Shown: piece by piece, positions 17,184 to 26,133 of the stretch
How the letters are laid out: every line of letters starts with the position of its first letter
How positions within the stretch are numbered: position 1 is the first letter of the stretch
Assembly (NCBI GenBank): GCA_031539345.1
Contig: JAVKMO010000027.1
Coordinates: forward strand, 62,001 to 126,000
Source: JAVKMO01 sp031539345
GTDB lineage: Bacteria; Bacteroidota; Bacteroidia; Chitinophagales; Chitinophagaceae
Length of the DNA stretch: 64,000 nucleotides
Reading direction: 5' to 3'
Notes under the pieces: model-generated
Told to the model about the DNA's origin: nothing
Database searches by the model: none
Seen by the model: the letters and a program-made list of their open reading frames with translations, nothing else
Made by a program: the position numbers and the translations under genes

Positions 17184-18806
17184 TTAGTGATGTTGTTTAT
17201 CTGTATTCAGGGTTTCTTTGAGATAAATTGCTCCAATAACAAAGCATACGCCTGCAATTACAATAGGATACCACAATCCTTCTAAATAATGTTGAGAATG
17301 TTCATTCACAACGTCTGTTGCGATAGTGCCTAATTTTTTGCCTTCTTCAACTTTATCAAACAAGGTTTTTGCGTTGAGCGTAAGCGCTGTTGCGATAGCA
17401 GGTAATAAACCGCCAAAAATTCCATTACCAATATGATAAGGTAATGACATTGATGTGTAACGAATTTTTGTTGGGAATAATTCTACTAAGTAAGCTGCAA
17501 TTGGACCATAAGCCATGGTAACAAAAATCATTTGAATAAACACCATCCAAATCAATGTTGATTTGTCGTCATCATTCAATACTTTTTTCTGTTTGATTTC
17601 TGGTTTTGCGGCTTTTGCGGCGGCGCTTGTTGTGTCAGCAAAAATAATGGTTTTGATTGTTTTGTCAAACACAGTTGAGTCCGAATATGCTTCGTGAATT
17701 TTAACTGTTACACTGCTGTCTGCTGTGGCAACGCCGTCTTTCATCACAACTGTTTTTACGGTATCAATTTTGCATTTATCGGTAATTTTTAAAGCCACTT
17801 TATTTTTCAAATTTGCTGTTTGATACATTTTTTCATAGATAGGTCTATAACATAAAACAGCAAGTAACATACCGCCAAGCATAATCCATTTTCTGCCAAT
17901 TTTATCAGACAAACTTGCAAATACAATAAACAAAGGCGTTGCGAAAATTAAAGCCCAAGTGATAATGCTTTCTGCTTGGTCTGCTTCTACTGCCATTGTG
18001 GTTTTCATAAAACCCATTGCATAAAATTGCCCTGTGTACCAAACTACGCCTTGACCCATTGTAGCACCTAATAAAGCAAGTAATACAAATTTGAAATTGT
18101 ATTTGTTACCAAAAGATTCTTTTAATGGATTTGTAGCGGTTTTTCCTTCTGCTTTTACTTTTTTAAATAAAGGCGATTCCTCCATGCCTTTACGAATAAA
18201 GTAAGAGATGATAACCATAATAATAGAAATTAAAAATGGAACTCTCCAACCCCAATCTTCAAATTTTTCTTTACCTAAAGTCGTTCTTGTAAAATAAATG
18301 ACAAGGAGAGAAACGAATAATCCAATTGTTGCTGTTGTTTGAATCCAAGAAGTCCAAAAACCTCTTCTTGCTACTGGAGAATGTTCTGCAACATACGTTG
18401 CTGCACCGCCATATTCGCCACCAAGTGCCAAGCCTTGTAATAAGCGTAAAATAAGAACAGCAATAGGTGCAAGCATACCAATGCTTTCATAACTCGGCAC
18501 TAAACCGATTAAAAAAGTGGCACCGCCCATAAGCAAAAGCGTTACCATAAAGGTGTATTTTCTGCCGATTAAGTCTCCCAAACGACCAAAAAATAACGCC
18601 CCAAAAGGACGAACTACAAACCCAGCCGCAAAAGTTGCTAGTGTAGAAATGAGGGCTAAAGTTTGATTGCCAGATGGAAAAAACTTTGTAGCAATAATGG
18701 TAGCCAAACTACCAAAGATGTAAAAATCGTACCACTCAATGAGTGTGCCGACAGAAGAAGCCGCAATTACGCTTGCGAGCCCCTTTGTAGAATTGTTTTG
18801 AGACAT
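17184..18806 (-). CDS. MFS transporter, metabolite:H+ symporter type
   Basis: A 540-residue major facilitator with twelve predicted helices. The MHS subgroup is shown by SVGTLIEWYDFYIFGSLA (18-35), GRLGDLIGRKYT in the loop after helix 2 (about 75-86) and LQGLALGGEYGGAATYVAEH (about 124-143). Relatives move organic acids, betaines or shikimate with protons; the substrate is not determinable. An unusual hydrophilic block of about 85 residues (roughly 325-410, rich in K, T, D and A) is inserted between helices of the C-terminal half. The gene lies 52 bases after a porin gene and before a small membrane protein, forming an uptake operon. Confidence 0.88.
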   Translation of the reverse strand: MSQNNSTKGLASVIAASSVGTLIEWYDFYIFGSLATIIATKFFPSGNQTLALISTLATFAAGFVVRPFGALFFGRLGDLIGRKYTFMVTLLLMGGATFLIGLVPSYESIGMLAPIAVLILRLLQGLALGGEYGGAATYVAEHSPVARRGFWTSWIQTTATIGLFVSLLVIYFTRTTLGKEKFEDWGWRVPFLISIIMVIISYFIRKGMEESPLFKKVKAEGKTATNPLKESFGNKYNFKFVLLALLGATMGQGVVWYTGQFYAMGFMKTTMAVEADQAESIITWALIFATPLFIVFASLSDKIGRKWIMLGGMLLAVLCYRPIYEKMYQTANLKNKVALKITDKCKIDTVKTVVMKDGVATADSSVTVKIHEAYSDSTVFDKTIKTIIFADTTSAAAKAAKPEIKQKKVLNDDDKSTLIWMVFIQMIFVTMAYGPIAAYLVELFPTKIRYTSMSLPYHIGNGIFGGLLPAIATALTLNAKTLFDKVEEGKKLGTIATDVVNEHSQHYLEGLWYPIVIAGVCFVIGAIYLKETLNTDKQHH

Positions 18807-18858
18807 AGTTTGTGAATTTTAAGTGAAGAAAAAGAATTAAAAAACTGTGTGTGAATTT

Positions 18859-20340
18859 TTAGAAATTGTAAACCATTAAAAATAATAGTCTGTGGTTGGT
18901 CGCATCAAAAGCACTTGAACTTGTATTTGCTTTATAAGACCAAGCCGTTTCCGTTGAAGCTGTACCAGTTGTTGCAGCCCATTTGATAGTAGAAAATTCA
19001 TATTCAAATGAAAATTTCATTTTGCCAGACAAAATATCTAAACGAGGTGCAAGGCGCAACATATTGTGATAAGAACGTGTGCCGGTAATTCCTCTGCCAT
19101 AAAAACTCGTTGTTCCAAATTTTGCTTCAAATTTACTGATATCAGATGCTAAACCAAGGTTTTGGGCATAACCAATAAATAAAGCAGGTTGAAACATCGC
19201 GTGGTTAGTAATGATAATTTCTCCCCAAGCGTTGAGCTGATTGTGTGCAACATATTTCCACATTTGTGTAGATGAATCTTTGTATTCTGCAAAGCCACCA
19301 AAGCCTACGTATTGAGAATAAGATTGACCATAATTTGTATAAGCTTTTAACACAACAGATTTACTTGTATATTTCGCATAAGCCATAAAGTTCAACTGCA
19401 AAAGATTAGTTTCGATATTTGTTGTTCTGCCTGTTGTATTTTGTGTTCTTGGTCTTAACACATTCGTTTCTATGCCTGCACCTGCCAAAAAGCTTTTGTT
19501 TTCAAAAGTCAATTGACCAGCAAAAGACGGAATGGTAGAATATTTAAAAGCGTCTACACCACTCCCCGCAGGAAATGCTCCTGCAGGACTAAAGCCTGCT
19601 AAGTCATAACCAAAAGTCATTGCTGTTACAGACAATTCTGGAGTTAGTTTATGTTCTAAACGAATTTGCGGCACAAAACTAAATGGGTTAAAAGGAATGC
19701 CTGTGCTAAAGTTTGCCGTTCCTGGAAAACATTTAATGATAAAATTAGGATTCCAATATTGCCCTACAAGCAAAGATGTTTTTGTCCAATCTAATTTTAC
19801 ATAAGCATGACGAAGACGCAATAAGTTTTCTGTTCCAGAACCAGCACCAATACCGGCTGTTACTCCAGCTGCTGAAGCTCCGTTGGTAATACCAAAGAAA
19901 TCGCTTTCTAAAGTTCCACTTGCATTTGCACCAAAAGCTTTAATGCCAGCAAATTTCACACCTAACCTTGTAACAATAGCAGAAAAACCTAATTGAGGAA
20001 CGGCTTTATCGTCATCATTAGTTGCTGTGGTTAAATTTGATGCATCTAAAGGATAAACGTCTAGTACGCCATCTCTTAAATCGAGATTTTTACGCGTGTT
20101 GTAATACATATCATTTCGCACAAAACCATAAACAGTTACTTTTTGTTCAGGTGCTGCAACAACTGGCGTTGCTTGTGGTGCTGTAGTAGTTACAGGGGTA
20201 GGGGTAGTTACAGGTGCAGGGGTAGTTGCAACTGGGGCAGCTTGCTGTGCCACTTCTGTGGGTGGTGGAGTGGCTGTTTGTGCCGATGCAATGCCAAAGC
20301 AAAGTGCAAGACTGGCAAAGGTTAAACTTGTTTTTTTCAT
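18859..20340 (-). CDS. Outer-membrane porin (DcaP-like) with Pro/Thr/Ala-rich N-terminal linker
   Basis: A 493-residue exported protein. I place the start at ATG 20340 (MKKTSLTFASLALCFGIASA), a clean signal peptide; an in-frame ATG 69 bases upstream would only add residues before it. After the signal comes a low-complexity linker of about 45 residues made of A, P, T and V, then a beta-barrel beginning VTVYGFVRNDMYYNTRKNLD, with many alternating amphipathic strands and a final aromatic strand ending in F (LLFLMVYNF), the classic outer-membrane C-terminus. The pattern resembles DcaP/porin proteins. It precedes the MHS carrier, so I infer that it lets the same solute cross the outer membrane. 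Confidence 0.8.
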   Translation of the reverse strand: MKKTSLTFASLALCFGIASAQTATPPPTEVAQQAAPVATTPAPVTTPTPVTTTAPQATPVVAAPEQKVTVYGFVRNDMYYNTRKNLDLRDGVLDVYPLDASNLTTATNDDDKAVPQLGFSAIVTRLGVKFAGIKAFGANASGTLESDFFGITNGASAAGVTAGIGAGSGTENLLRLRHAYVKLDWTKTSLLVGQYWNPNFIIKCFPGTANFSTGIPFNPFSFVPQIRLEHKLTPELSVTAMTFGYDLAGFSPAGAFPAGSGVDAFKYSTIPSFAGQLTFENKSFLAGAGIETNVLRPRTQNTTGRTTNIETNLLQLNFMAYAKYTSKSVVLKAYTNYGQSYSQYVGFGGFAEYKDSSTQMWKYVAHNQLNAWGEIIITNHAMFQPALFIGYAQNLGLASDISKFEAKFGTTSFYGRGITGTRSYHNMLRLAPRLDILSGKMKFSFEYEFSTIKWAATTGTASTETAWSYKANTSSSAFDATNHRLLFLMVYNF

Positions 20341-20506
20341 AATGAGTTTTTGATTTAAAATGTGAGGAAGAAGAATTAAATGTGAAAATGAAAATATAAA
20401 ATATCTCATTCTTTATTCTATTTTTAGGCTAAAATAGTATAGGTGAGTTTTTCTTGCAGGGAATTTATTGTTAGAAAATAGGCTTGTTTGTATGGCTGCT
20501 AGGCAT

Positions 20507-20535
20507 AAAAAAAGCCACCCATTAGTGGTGGCTTT
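20507..20535 (-). terminator. Terminator after the 20.6 kb lipoprotein gene
   Basis: A 9-bp stem (AAAGCCACC with GGTGGCTTT, 20511-20519 and 20527-20535) is followed on the minus strand by a T run. It lies 21 bases after the stop codon of the lipoprotein gene and separates it from the porin operon. Confidence 0.85.
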
Positions 20536-20555
20536 ATATCAACTATTGTAAAGTT

Positions 20556-21185
20556 TTACTTAAATTTTTCGCCAGTAAAATCTCCACTGCTATAACCAAA
20601 ATCAGTCGTTTGGTCTTCTTGCACATAAGTAAGAAAAAGTGCTTCATTACTAGGCGTCAGACTTTTAGGAACACTGAATGAAATATTAGGAACACTAAAT
20701 GTGGTATAGTTTTCATTCGGAGAACCTGATATAGGAATAGAAAAACCCACAACTGACGCTTTATTTAAGGTTTTGATTTTAAGTACCTTATGAATTCCTC
20801 CATATGACAAAACTAAGGTGTCGGTTTGTTTGACATTCGGTCTTCCTGGTATATCAATCAAATCTAATTTATATGTACTATCAATGACTTTTTTTGTAAC
20901 AGAATCTGTATAAGACACTTTTAACACCATTAAGTTTTGGTCTTGTAATAAAGGTAGTAAAGGCACCTCTTTTAATGCAGAAATAAAAAAAGAATTTTCA
21001 TCTACAGATACCGTAAAGACAACCCTATACGCTAGAAAATTGTTTTTATTGGGCAAGAATTCCTTTGGCTGAGTATCGACTTCTTTCGAGCACGATATTG
21101 TTGTGAAAACAAACATCAATAGTATAAATATTGATGACATAAATAGAACAGGCGAAAGATAAGACTTTGAAATTTTCATAATCAA
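20556..21185 (-). CDS. Putative lipoprotein, unknown function
   Basis: A 209-residue protein with a long signal sequence (hydrophobic about 12-30) and TTISC as lipobox near Cys32, so a lipid anchor is likely. The mature part is beta-rich with no cysteines and no family I recognise; its length and placement resemble the many SusD-less surface lipoproteins of Bacteroidota. It is divergent from the NHL-repeat lipoprotein gene (186-base spacer), which suggests shared regulation but no more. It ends at its own terminator. Confidence 0.7.
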   Translation of the reverse strand: MIMKISKSYLSPVLFMSSIFILLMFVFTTISCSKEVDTQPKEFLPNKNNFLAYRVVFTVSVDENSFFISALKEVPLLPLLQDQNLMVLKVSYTDSVTKKVIDSTYKLDLIDIPGRPNVKQTDTLVLSYGGIHKVLKIKTLNKASVVGFSIPISGSPNENYTTFSVPNISFSVPKSLTPSNEALFLTYVQEDQTTDFGYSSGDFTGEKFK

Positions 21186-21371
21186 AACAAGATTGAAAAA
21201 CTAAAACAATATGCAAACTTAACCCAAATGGATAAAAACAAAATGTTAATACTTATTTTTTTCTTTTTGTAACATTTTACAAACGGTAACATAGAAAAAT
21301 AAATTATTCTTGTTAGCTCTATTTGTAAGCGCTGTCTGTGTGTTTTATGTATTTATTTTTATCAATATAGT

Positions 21372-23207
21372 ATGCAAAAATTTATTTTCTATTTTTTCCT
21401 TTATAGTTCACTGAGTATCATTTTTTCTACGTGCAAAAAATTAGAAGACCCAGCACCTGAAAAATATTTTCTTCTGAACAGGGGTTATATCAATGTTCCC
21501 CAAAAAACAACTCAAACTTATACGTTTAGAATTTCATCTACTGTGCCTTGGAAAATCACCACAAATACAAAAGCAAATTGGCTGACTGTTAGCCCAATGG
21601 TAGGGGAAGCTGGCATTCATGAAATTACAGTTACATTTTTAGAAAATACGAGTGTAGATATTCGTTCGACGATAATAGACGTTTTTTCAGACGAAGTTTC
21701 TGAGCACAAAACGATTTCCATTAACCAATTGGGTACAGAAGAAAATATTCTTGCTCACGTTTCAGCAGATACGTTTTCTTATCAGCCTTTAGATTATGCA
21801 ACTTTAGATATTGTGAGTAACACGACTTTCTCAATTAGTGCCGACCAGCCCTTCGTTCAATTTCATTATGCTAATGGACAAGGCATCCTTTCAGTGCCGT
21901 TTATTTTAAATTTTAATCTCACTCCAGAATATAGAAAAGCAACGATTACCGTAAGCACTAGAACAAAGAAAACAAAACACATACAAATTATTCAACAGCC
22001 ATTACCTTCTCCAAGGGATTTTCCTATTCTAAACCCAGCAAATTCAATTTCTAAAATTAAAAATGACTGTATTTTTTTAGACAATAGTATCAACTTAAAA
22101 TGGGGTTCTTCTTCTGATCCGCTTGGGGGAACAATACGCTATGACGTATATTTAGATACCAACCCCATTCCTATAAAAAAAATAGATAGTAATCGAACAG
22201 ATACGGCAATACAGTTAAGTTATTTTGACTTGCCTCAAGGAAAATATTATCTCCAAATTGAAGCAAGTACAAATTTGAAGGCAAAAAAAAGATCCTCTAA
22301 TATTGTCGAACTCAATATTTCTACGATAGAAACTTATGCCAAAGTAAGCATTGTTGCTGGAGGAAATAATAAGGGAAATTGGGCTAATCAATTTAATTTT
22401 TCGTCAGATTTATTTATTGATAGCACAATGACGATTTATGTTGCTGATCAAGCAAATTTTCGAGTTCAAAAATGGTCGCTTGGAGCAACGTCTGGCATTA
22501 CAATTGCCGGAGGTAATAATCTCGGTAGTAAGTTAAATCAAATACAACCCCATAGCATTTCGAGAACGCGTGATGGAAGAACCTTGGTGTCTGATGTGTA
22601 TAATGATAGGGTAATGCTATTTCCTGCGAATAGCACATCGGCTACAAATGGAAGAATTGTTATGCAATCAGAATCTCATATACCAAACTATGGTTTTTTT
22701 GGCTTATTTACGCATAAAAATGGTTCTGTTTATGTCTGTGACGGAATAGGGTCTTCTATTTACAAACTTGATCTCCCCAATTTTGATAATCCTGTACGCG
22801 TAGCCGGTGGAAATGGTACAGGCAGTGAACTCAATCAATTTAATTCTCCCCATAATTTATTTGTCGACGAAAACGAAACGATTTATATTGCTGATGAAAA
22901 TAATCACAGAATTATCAGGTGGATAAAAGGTGCTTCACAAGGCGATGTTGTTGCAGGAGGAAATGGTAAAGGTGCTGGATTAAATCAATTTAATAAGCCT
23001 CGAAGTGTCATTAAAGACGGCTGTGATAATTTGTATATTGTTGATTATGACAATAAGCGAATTGTTAAATGGCGTATTGGACAATCAAGTGGAAAAGTGA
23101 TTTCTAGCGGTTCCCTCAACAAGCCTCATAGTATGCTTTTTTTAGCTAATGGCGATATTTATATAGCAGACGACGGGCTACATAGAATAGAAAAATGGGA
23201 GAGGTAA
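21372..23207 (+). CDS. Lipoprotein with BACON-like domains and an NHL beta-propeller
   Basis: A 611-residue secreted protein. The signal (1-20) ends in FSTC, a lipobox at about Cys21. Residues 35-120 look like a BACON domain (VPWKITTNTKANWLTVSP, then TISINQLG), a second diverged copy follows to about 210 (IQIIQQP), and a fibronectin-like stretch covers about 215-310. The rest is a propeller of five to six NHL-type repeats with the recurring pattern VAGGNGxGxxLNQFNxP then IYIADxxNHRIxxW. NHL propellers bind ligands or partners; BACON domains are linked to carbohydrate or mucin binding. Surface exposure is inferred. Confidence 0.85.
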   Translation: MQKFIFYFFLYSSLSIIFSTCKKLEDPAPEKYFLLNRGYINVPQKTTQTYTFRISSTVPWKITTNTKANWLTVSPMVGEAGIHEITVTFLENTSVDIRSTIIDVFSDEVSEHKTISINQLGTEENILAHVSADTFSYQPLDYATLDIVSNTTFSISADQPFVQFHYANGQGILSVPFILNFNLTPEYRKATITVSTRTKKTKHIQIIQQPLPSPRDFPILNPANSISKIKNDCIFLDNSINLKWGSSSDPLGGTIRYDVYLDTNPIPIKKIDSNRTDTAIQLSYFDLPQGKYYLQIEASTNLKAKKRSSNIVELNISTIETYAKVSIVAGGNNKGNWANQFNFSSDLFIDSTMTIYVADQANFRVQKWSLGATSGITIAGGNNLGSKLNQIQPHSISRTRDGRTLVSDVYNDRVMLFPANSTSATNGRIVMQSESHIPNYGFFGLFTHKNGSVYVCDGIGSSIYKLDLPNFDNPVRVAGGNGTGSELNQFNSPHNLFVDENETIYIADENNHRIIRWIKGASQGDVVAGGNGKGAGLNQFNKPRSVIKDGCDNLYIVDYDNKRIVKWRIGQSSGKVISSGSLNKPHSMLFLANGDIYIADDGLHRIEKWER

Positions 23208-23311
23208 TTTTATTTAATGGAAGTCTTCTTTTAATTAAAATGGATATTATTTTTCAATAAATTAAATCTGTTTCAATTTTTAGGATTGTATATTTTTCTT
23301 TCAAATAAGAT

Positions 23312-23351
23312 AAAAAAAAGTCCCAACACAATTTGTATCGGGACTTTTTTT
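23312..23351. terminator. Bidirectional terminator between two convergent genes
   Basis: The arms AAAGTCCC and GGGACTTT flank a 15-base loop, with A and T runs on both sides. It lies between the NHL-repeat gene (plus) and the H1-like gene (minus), 15 bases after the latter's stop. Confidence 0.85.
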
Positions 23352-23366
23352 GATAACATTAAAAAA

Positions 23367-23600
23367 CTATTTTTTAACAGCTTTTTTAGTTGCTTTTGGT
23401 GTAGCTTTTTTAGTTGCTTCTGGGGCAGCTTTTTTAGTTGCTTTTGGGGCAGCTTTTTTAGTTGCTTTTGGGGCAGCTTTTTTAGTTGCTTTTGGGGCAG
23501 CTTTTTTAGTTGCTTTTGGGGCAACTTTTTTAGTTGCTTTTGGGGCAGCTTTTTTAGTTGCTTTTGGGGCAGCTTTTTTGGTTGCTTTTTTTGTTGCCAT
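23367..23600 (-). CDS. Histone H1-like Lys/Ala-rich repeat protein
   Basis: A 77-residue, extremely basic protein made almost entirely of an 8-residue repeat, PKATKKAA, in about eight copies after MATKKATKKAA. Bacterial proteins of this kind (histone H1/HctB-like, C-terminal tails of HU) bind DNA or RNA through lysines and condense the nucleoid. Here the repeat stands alone with no folded domain. At DNA level the unit is 24 bases and nearly identical from copy to copy. The gene follows rpmA and rplU on the same strand (74-base gap) and ends in a strong terminator. An open frame on the opposite strand is only the complement of the repeat. Confidence 0.8.
   Translation of the reverse strand: MATKKATKKAAPKATKKAAPKATKKVAPKATKKAAPKATKKAAPKATKKAAPKATKKAAPEATKKATPKATKKAVKK
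23385..23582. repeat. Tandem 24-bp repeat inside the H1-like gene
   Basis: About eight consecutive copies of a 24-base unit (on the plus strand GGGGCAGCTTTTTTAGTTGC plus four bases), with single-base changes in three copies. The unit is a multiple of three, so gain or loss of copies would lengthen or shorten the protein without changing frame. Confidence 0.9.
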
Positions 23601-23673
23601 AATTGGTTGTTTTTGGGTTAGTAAAGAAATTATAATTTAATGCAATAGTTATGGGCTGTAATATAAGGGGGGA

Positions 23674-23922
23674 TTATACTACAGATACAAAAGTTTTATT
23701 ATTTGTTGATTTTCTAAATTCGACTAATCCATCTGCAAGGGCATACAGTGTAAAATCTTTTCCTACACCAATGTTTTTTCCTGGATGATAAACAGTCCCT
23801 CTCTGCCTTACAATAATATTTCCAGAAATTGCAGGTTGTCCGCCAAAAATTTTTACTCCTAGCCTTTTGCTATTAGAGTCTCTTCCGTTTCTTACACTTC
23901 CTTCGCCTTTTTTATGTGCCAT
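23674..23922 (-). CDS. rpmA: 50S ribosomal protein L27
   Basis: An 82-residue ribosomal protein near the peptidyl-transferase centre. It starts MAHKKGEGSVRNGRDSNSKR, which is the classic L27 N-terminus, followed by GVKIFGGQ and NIIVRQRGTVYHPGKNIGVG. There is no N-terminal extension needing cleavage. It lies 57 bases after rplU, the usual rplU-rpmA pair; obg does not follow. Confidence 0.98.
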   Translation of the reverse strand: MAHKKGEGSVRNGRDSNSKRLGVKIFGGQPAISGNIIVRQRGTVYHPGKNIGVGKDFTLYALADGLVEFRKSTNNKTFVSVV

Positions 23923-23979
23923 ATATAAATTTATTTTGATTTTATTTTTTCAAAGATATAAAAATGAATGAATAATGAA

Positions 23980-24282
23980 TTAGATAATATCAACAATTTT
24001 CACTTCTGTATAATGTGTTCTATGTCCTTTCTTTTTTCTAAAACCTTTTCTTCTTTTCATTTTAAAAGCAATCACTTTATCGCCTTGCAAATGTTTTATA
24101 ATTTGTGCTTTTACGGTTGCTTTTGCATCGGATCCTACAAAAACTTTTCCTTCTTTTTCTACTAATAAGACTTCTTTCAATTCGATTTGGTGTCCTAAAG
24201 GAAAATCAAGGTGAGGAACAAAAAGTGTAGAGTCTTTTTGTATTTTAAATTGATTTCCAGAAATTCTAACTACTGCTAACAT
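23980..24282 (-). CDS. rplU: 50S ribosomal protein L21
   Basis: A 100-residue large-subunit protein that binds 23S rRNA. It has the family start MLAVVRISGNQFKIQKDS and the C-terminal signature KMKRRKGFRKKKGHRTHYT. The length is normal. It lies 30 bases after mreB and before rpmA on the same strand. Confidence 0.98.
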   Translation of the reverse strand: MLAVVRISGNQFKIQKDSTLFVPHLDFPLGHQIELKEVLLVEKEGKVFVGSDAKATVKAQIIKHLQGDKVIAFKMKRRKGFRKKKGHRTHYTEVKIVDII

Positions 24283-24312
24283 GATAATAAATTATGGTAT
24301 GAGATAAAAAAA

Positions 24313-25353
24313 TTATTTAATAATAAAAGGAAACCTTTTGAGATTTTTTAATGCCATTCCTGTTCCTTTAACGACATTCATCAAAGGATCATCTGCAACA
24401 TAAACAGGCAATTGTAATCGATAACTAATGCGTTTATCCAAACCTCTTAACATTGATCCCCCTCCAGAAAGATGAATCCCTCTTTTGAAAATATCAGATG
24501 ATAATTCTGGTGGAGTATGCTCCAACGCCTTTATAATAGCTTCTTCAATTTTTTTAATCGAAGAGTCTAAGGCTTCAACTACTTCTTGATAACTTACAGT
24601 TACTTGTTTGGGAACACCTGTAACCAAGTCTCTGCCATAAACTTGCATGTCATCTGGCGGAACATCTAAATTTTTATGGGCAGCTCCAATTTGTATTTTT
24701 ATTTTTTCTGCGGTTCTTTCACCAATTAAGAGGCTATGATTTTTTCGTAAGGATTCTAAAATTGCCGCATTCAATTCATCGCCTGCAATTCGTATACTTT
24801 GATCGCAAACAATCCCAGCAAGCGCAATAACAGAGATTCCTGTTGTTCCACCGCCAATATCAACAATCATATTTCCTATAGGTGCTTCTACGTGAATGCC
24901 AATGCCTAAAGCTGCTGCCATTGGTTCGTGAATAAGATAAACTTCTTTTGCCCCCGCTTGTTCTGCACTATCTCTCACGGCTCTTTTTTCAACCTCTGTA
25001 ATATTTGAAGGAATGCATATCATCATTCGTAAGGATGGTAAAAAAAGATTTTTTTTAGGATAAAGCATTTTTACAAATTCTCTAATCATCAATTCTGTTG
25101 CATTAAAATCTGCTATTACCCCATCTCTTAGTGGACGTATTGTTTTGATGTTTTCATGAGATTTTTCGTGCATCAATAGTGCCTTTTTCCCAACTGCTAA
25201 GACATTTTTGGGATTATATCTATCTAATGCAATAATTGAGGGTTCATTTACAACGAGTTCGTCATTGTAAATGATGAGGGTATTTGCAGTGCCTAAATCA
25301 ATAGCCACTTCTTGGGTAAAAAAATCAAAAATTTTTTTGAATTTATTTGTCAT
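24313..25353 (-). CDS. mreB: Rod shape-determining protein MreB
   Basis: A 346-residue actin-like ATPase that forms membrane-bound filaments guiding cell-wall synthesis. Actin-fold motifs are present: phosphate 1 VAIDLGTANTLI (about 16-27), the central IVDIGGGTTGISVIAL (about 163-178) and the adenosine motif LSGGGSMLRGLD (about 298-309). mreC, mreD, pbp2 and rodA, its usual downstream partners, are missing here; rplU follows after 30 bases instead. A tRNA gene and rplT lie upstream on the same strand. Confidence 0.96.
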   Translation of the reverse strand: MTNKFKKIFDFFTQEVAIDLGTANTLIIYNDELVVNEPSIIALDRYNPKNVLAVGKKALLMHEKSHENIKTIRPLRDGVIADFNATELMIREFVKMLYPKKNLFLPSLRMMICIPSNITEVEKRAVRDSAEQAGAKEVYLIHEPMAAALGIGIHVEAPIGNMIVDIGGGTTGISVIALAGIVCDQSIRIAGDELNAAILESLRKNHSLLIGERTAEKIKIQIGAAHKNLDVPPDDMQVYGRDLVTGVPKQVTVSYQEVVEALDSSIKKIEEAIIKALEHTPPELSSDIFKRGIHLSGGGSMLRGLDKRISYRLQLPVYVADDPLMNVVKGTGMALKNLKRFPFIIK

Positions 25354-25425
25354 TCAATTTGCTAAAATCTTTCAGTGTAAAAAATCCAATTATTTATGTC
25401 ATCAACAAGTTATAGTTTTATTTTG

Positions 25426-25499
25426 TGGGCTCAACAGGGATTGAACCTGTGACCCCCTGATTATGAGTCAGGTGCTCTAACCAGCTGAGCTATGAGCCC
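25426..25499 (-). tRNA. tRNA with CAU anticodon, elongator type (Met or Ile2)
   Basis: A full 74-base cloverleaf: acceptor GGGCTCA/TGAGCCC, D stem GCTC/GAGC (C11-G24, so an elongator), anticodon stem CCTGA/TCAGG with loop CTCATAA, T stem ACAGG/CCTGT, discriminator A. CCA is not encoded. The CAU anticodon fits elongator tRNA-Met, or tRNA-Ile2 if the wobble C is changed to lysidine; the sequence alone does not decide. Confidence 0.93.
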
Positions 25500-25526
25500 C
25501 TAAGGAGTGTTTCCTTAGAAAATAGA

Positions 25527-25874
25527 TTATGCTTTAACTTGTTGTATTAATTGTTTAAATGCGGTTTCGTTGTTCATGGCTAAGTCTGCTAAAATCTTTC
25601 TGTCAATGTTAATATTTTTTTTAGAAAGTAAATGGATAAATTCTGAATAGGTAAGCCCTTCTTCACGAACAGCCGCATTAATACGAATAATCCACAAACT
25701 TCTATATTCTCTTTTTTTAAGTTTACGACCAACATAAGCGTAGGTCATTCCTTTTTCTACAACGTTTTTTGCAACGGTGTAAACATTTTTTCTTTTACCA
25801 TAAAAGCCTTTGGCTTGTTTTAATATTCTTTTTCTTCTTTCTCTTGATGCAACTGCATTTACTGATCTTGGCAT
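25527..25874 (-). CDS. rplT: 50S ribosomal protein L20
   Basis: A 115-residue 23S rRNA-binding assembly protein. It has the family pattern MPRSVNAVASRERRKRILKQ, AKGFYGKRKNVYTVA and SLWIIRINAAVREEGLTYS. It follows rpmI by 61 bases, the usual rpmI-rplT order. A tRNA gene lies just downstream. infC, which normally precedes the pair, is absent. Confidence 0.98.
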   Translation of the reverse strand: MPRSVNAVASRERRKRILKQAKGFYGKRKNVYTVAKNVVEKGMTYAYVGRKLKKREYRSLWIIRINAAVREEGLTYSEFIHLLSKKNINIDRKILADLAMNNETAFKQLIQQVKA

Positions 25875-25935
25875 TGTTGTAGTTTTTTAAAATCGTATAA
25901 TTAAAATTTAGATAGAGACGAATTGAAATTTTGAT

Positions 25936-26133
25936 TTATTTCAAACGTAATAAACGCATAACAAAATCTTTATTGGTTTTTCCAACAATTCCAACTTCTG
26001 ATAAGCGTCTTTTTTGTTGTGCAGATTTTTTTCTTAAAAGATGGCGTTTACCAGCTTTTTGATATTTAATTTCTCCAGTTTTGGTGAGTTTAAATGTTTT
26101 CTTTGCTCTTGAGTGCGTTTTTACTTTTGGCAT
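25936..26133 (-). CDS. rpmI: 50S ribosomal protein L35
   Basis: A 65-residue basic ribosomal protein with the typical start MPKVKTHSRAKKTFKLT and the HLLRKKSAQQKRRL core. It is the first gene of rpmI-rplT and has a 235-base divergent spacer upstream, so the promoter must lie there. Confidence 0.97.
   Translation of the reverse strand: MPKVKTHSRAKKTFKLTKTGEIKYQKAGKRHLLRKKSAQQKRRLSEVGIVGKTNKDFVMRLLRLK

Noticed and set aside
23385..23582. Regular repeats that could suggest a CRISPR array
   Set aside because: The units are directly adjacent with no spacers and stay in one reading frame.
23286..23640. Plus-strand open frames rich in Cys/Trp or Ala/Phe over the H1-like gene
   Set aside because: They are complements of the 24-bp repeat; the minus strand gives the recognisable PKATKKAA protein, a proper start and a terminator.
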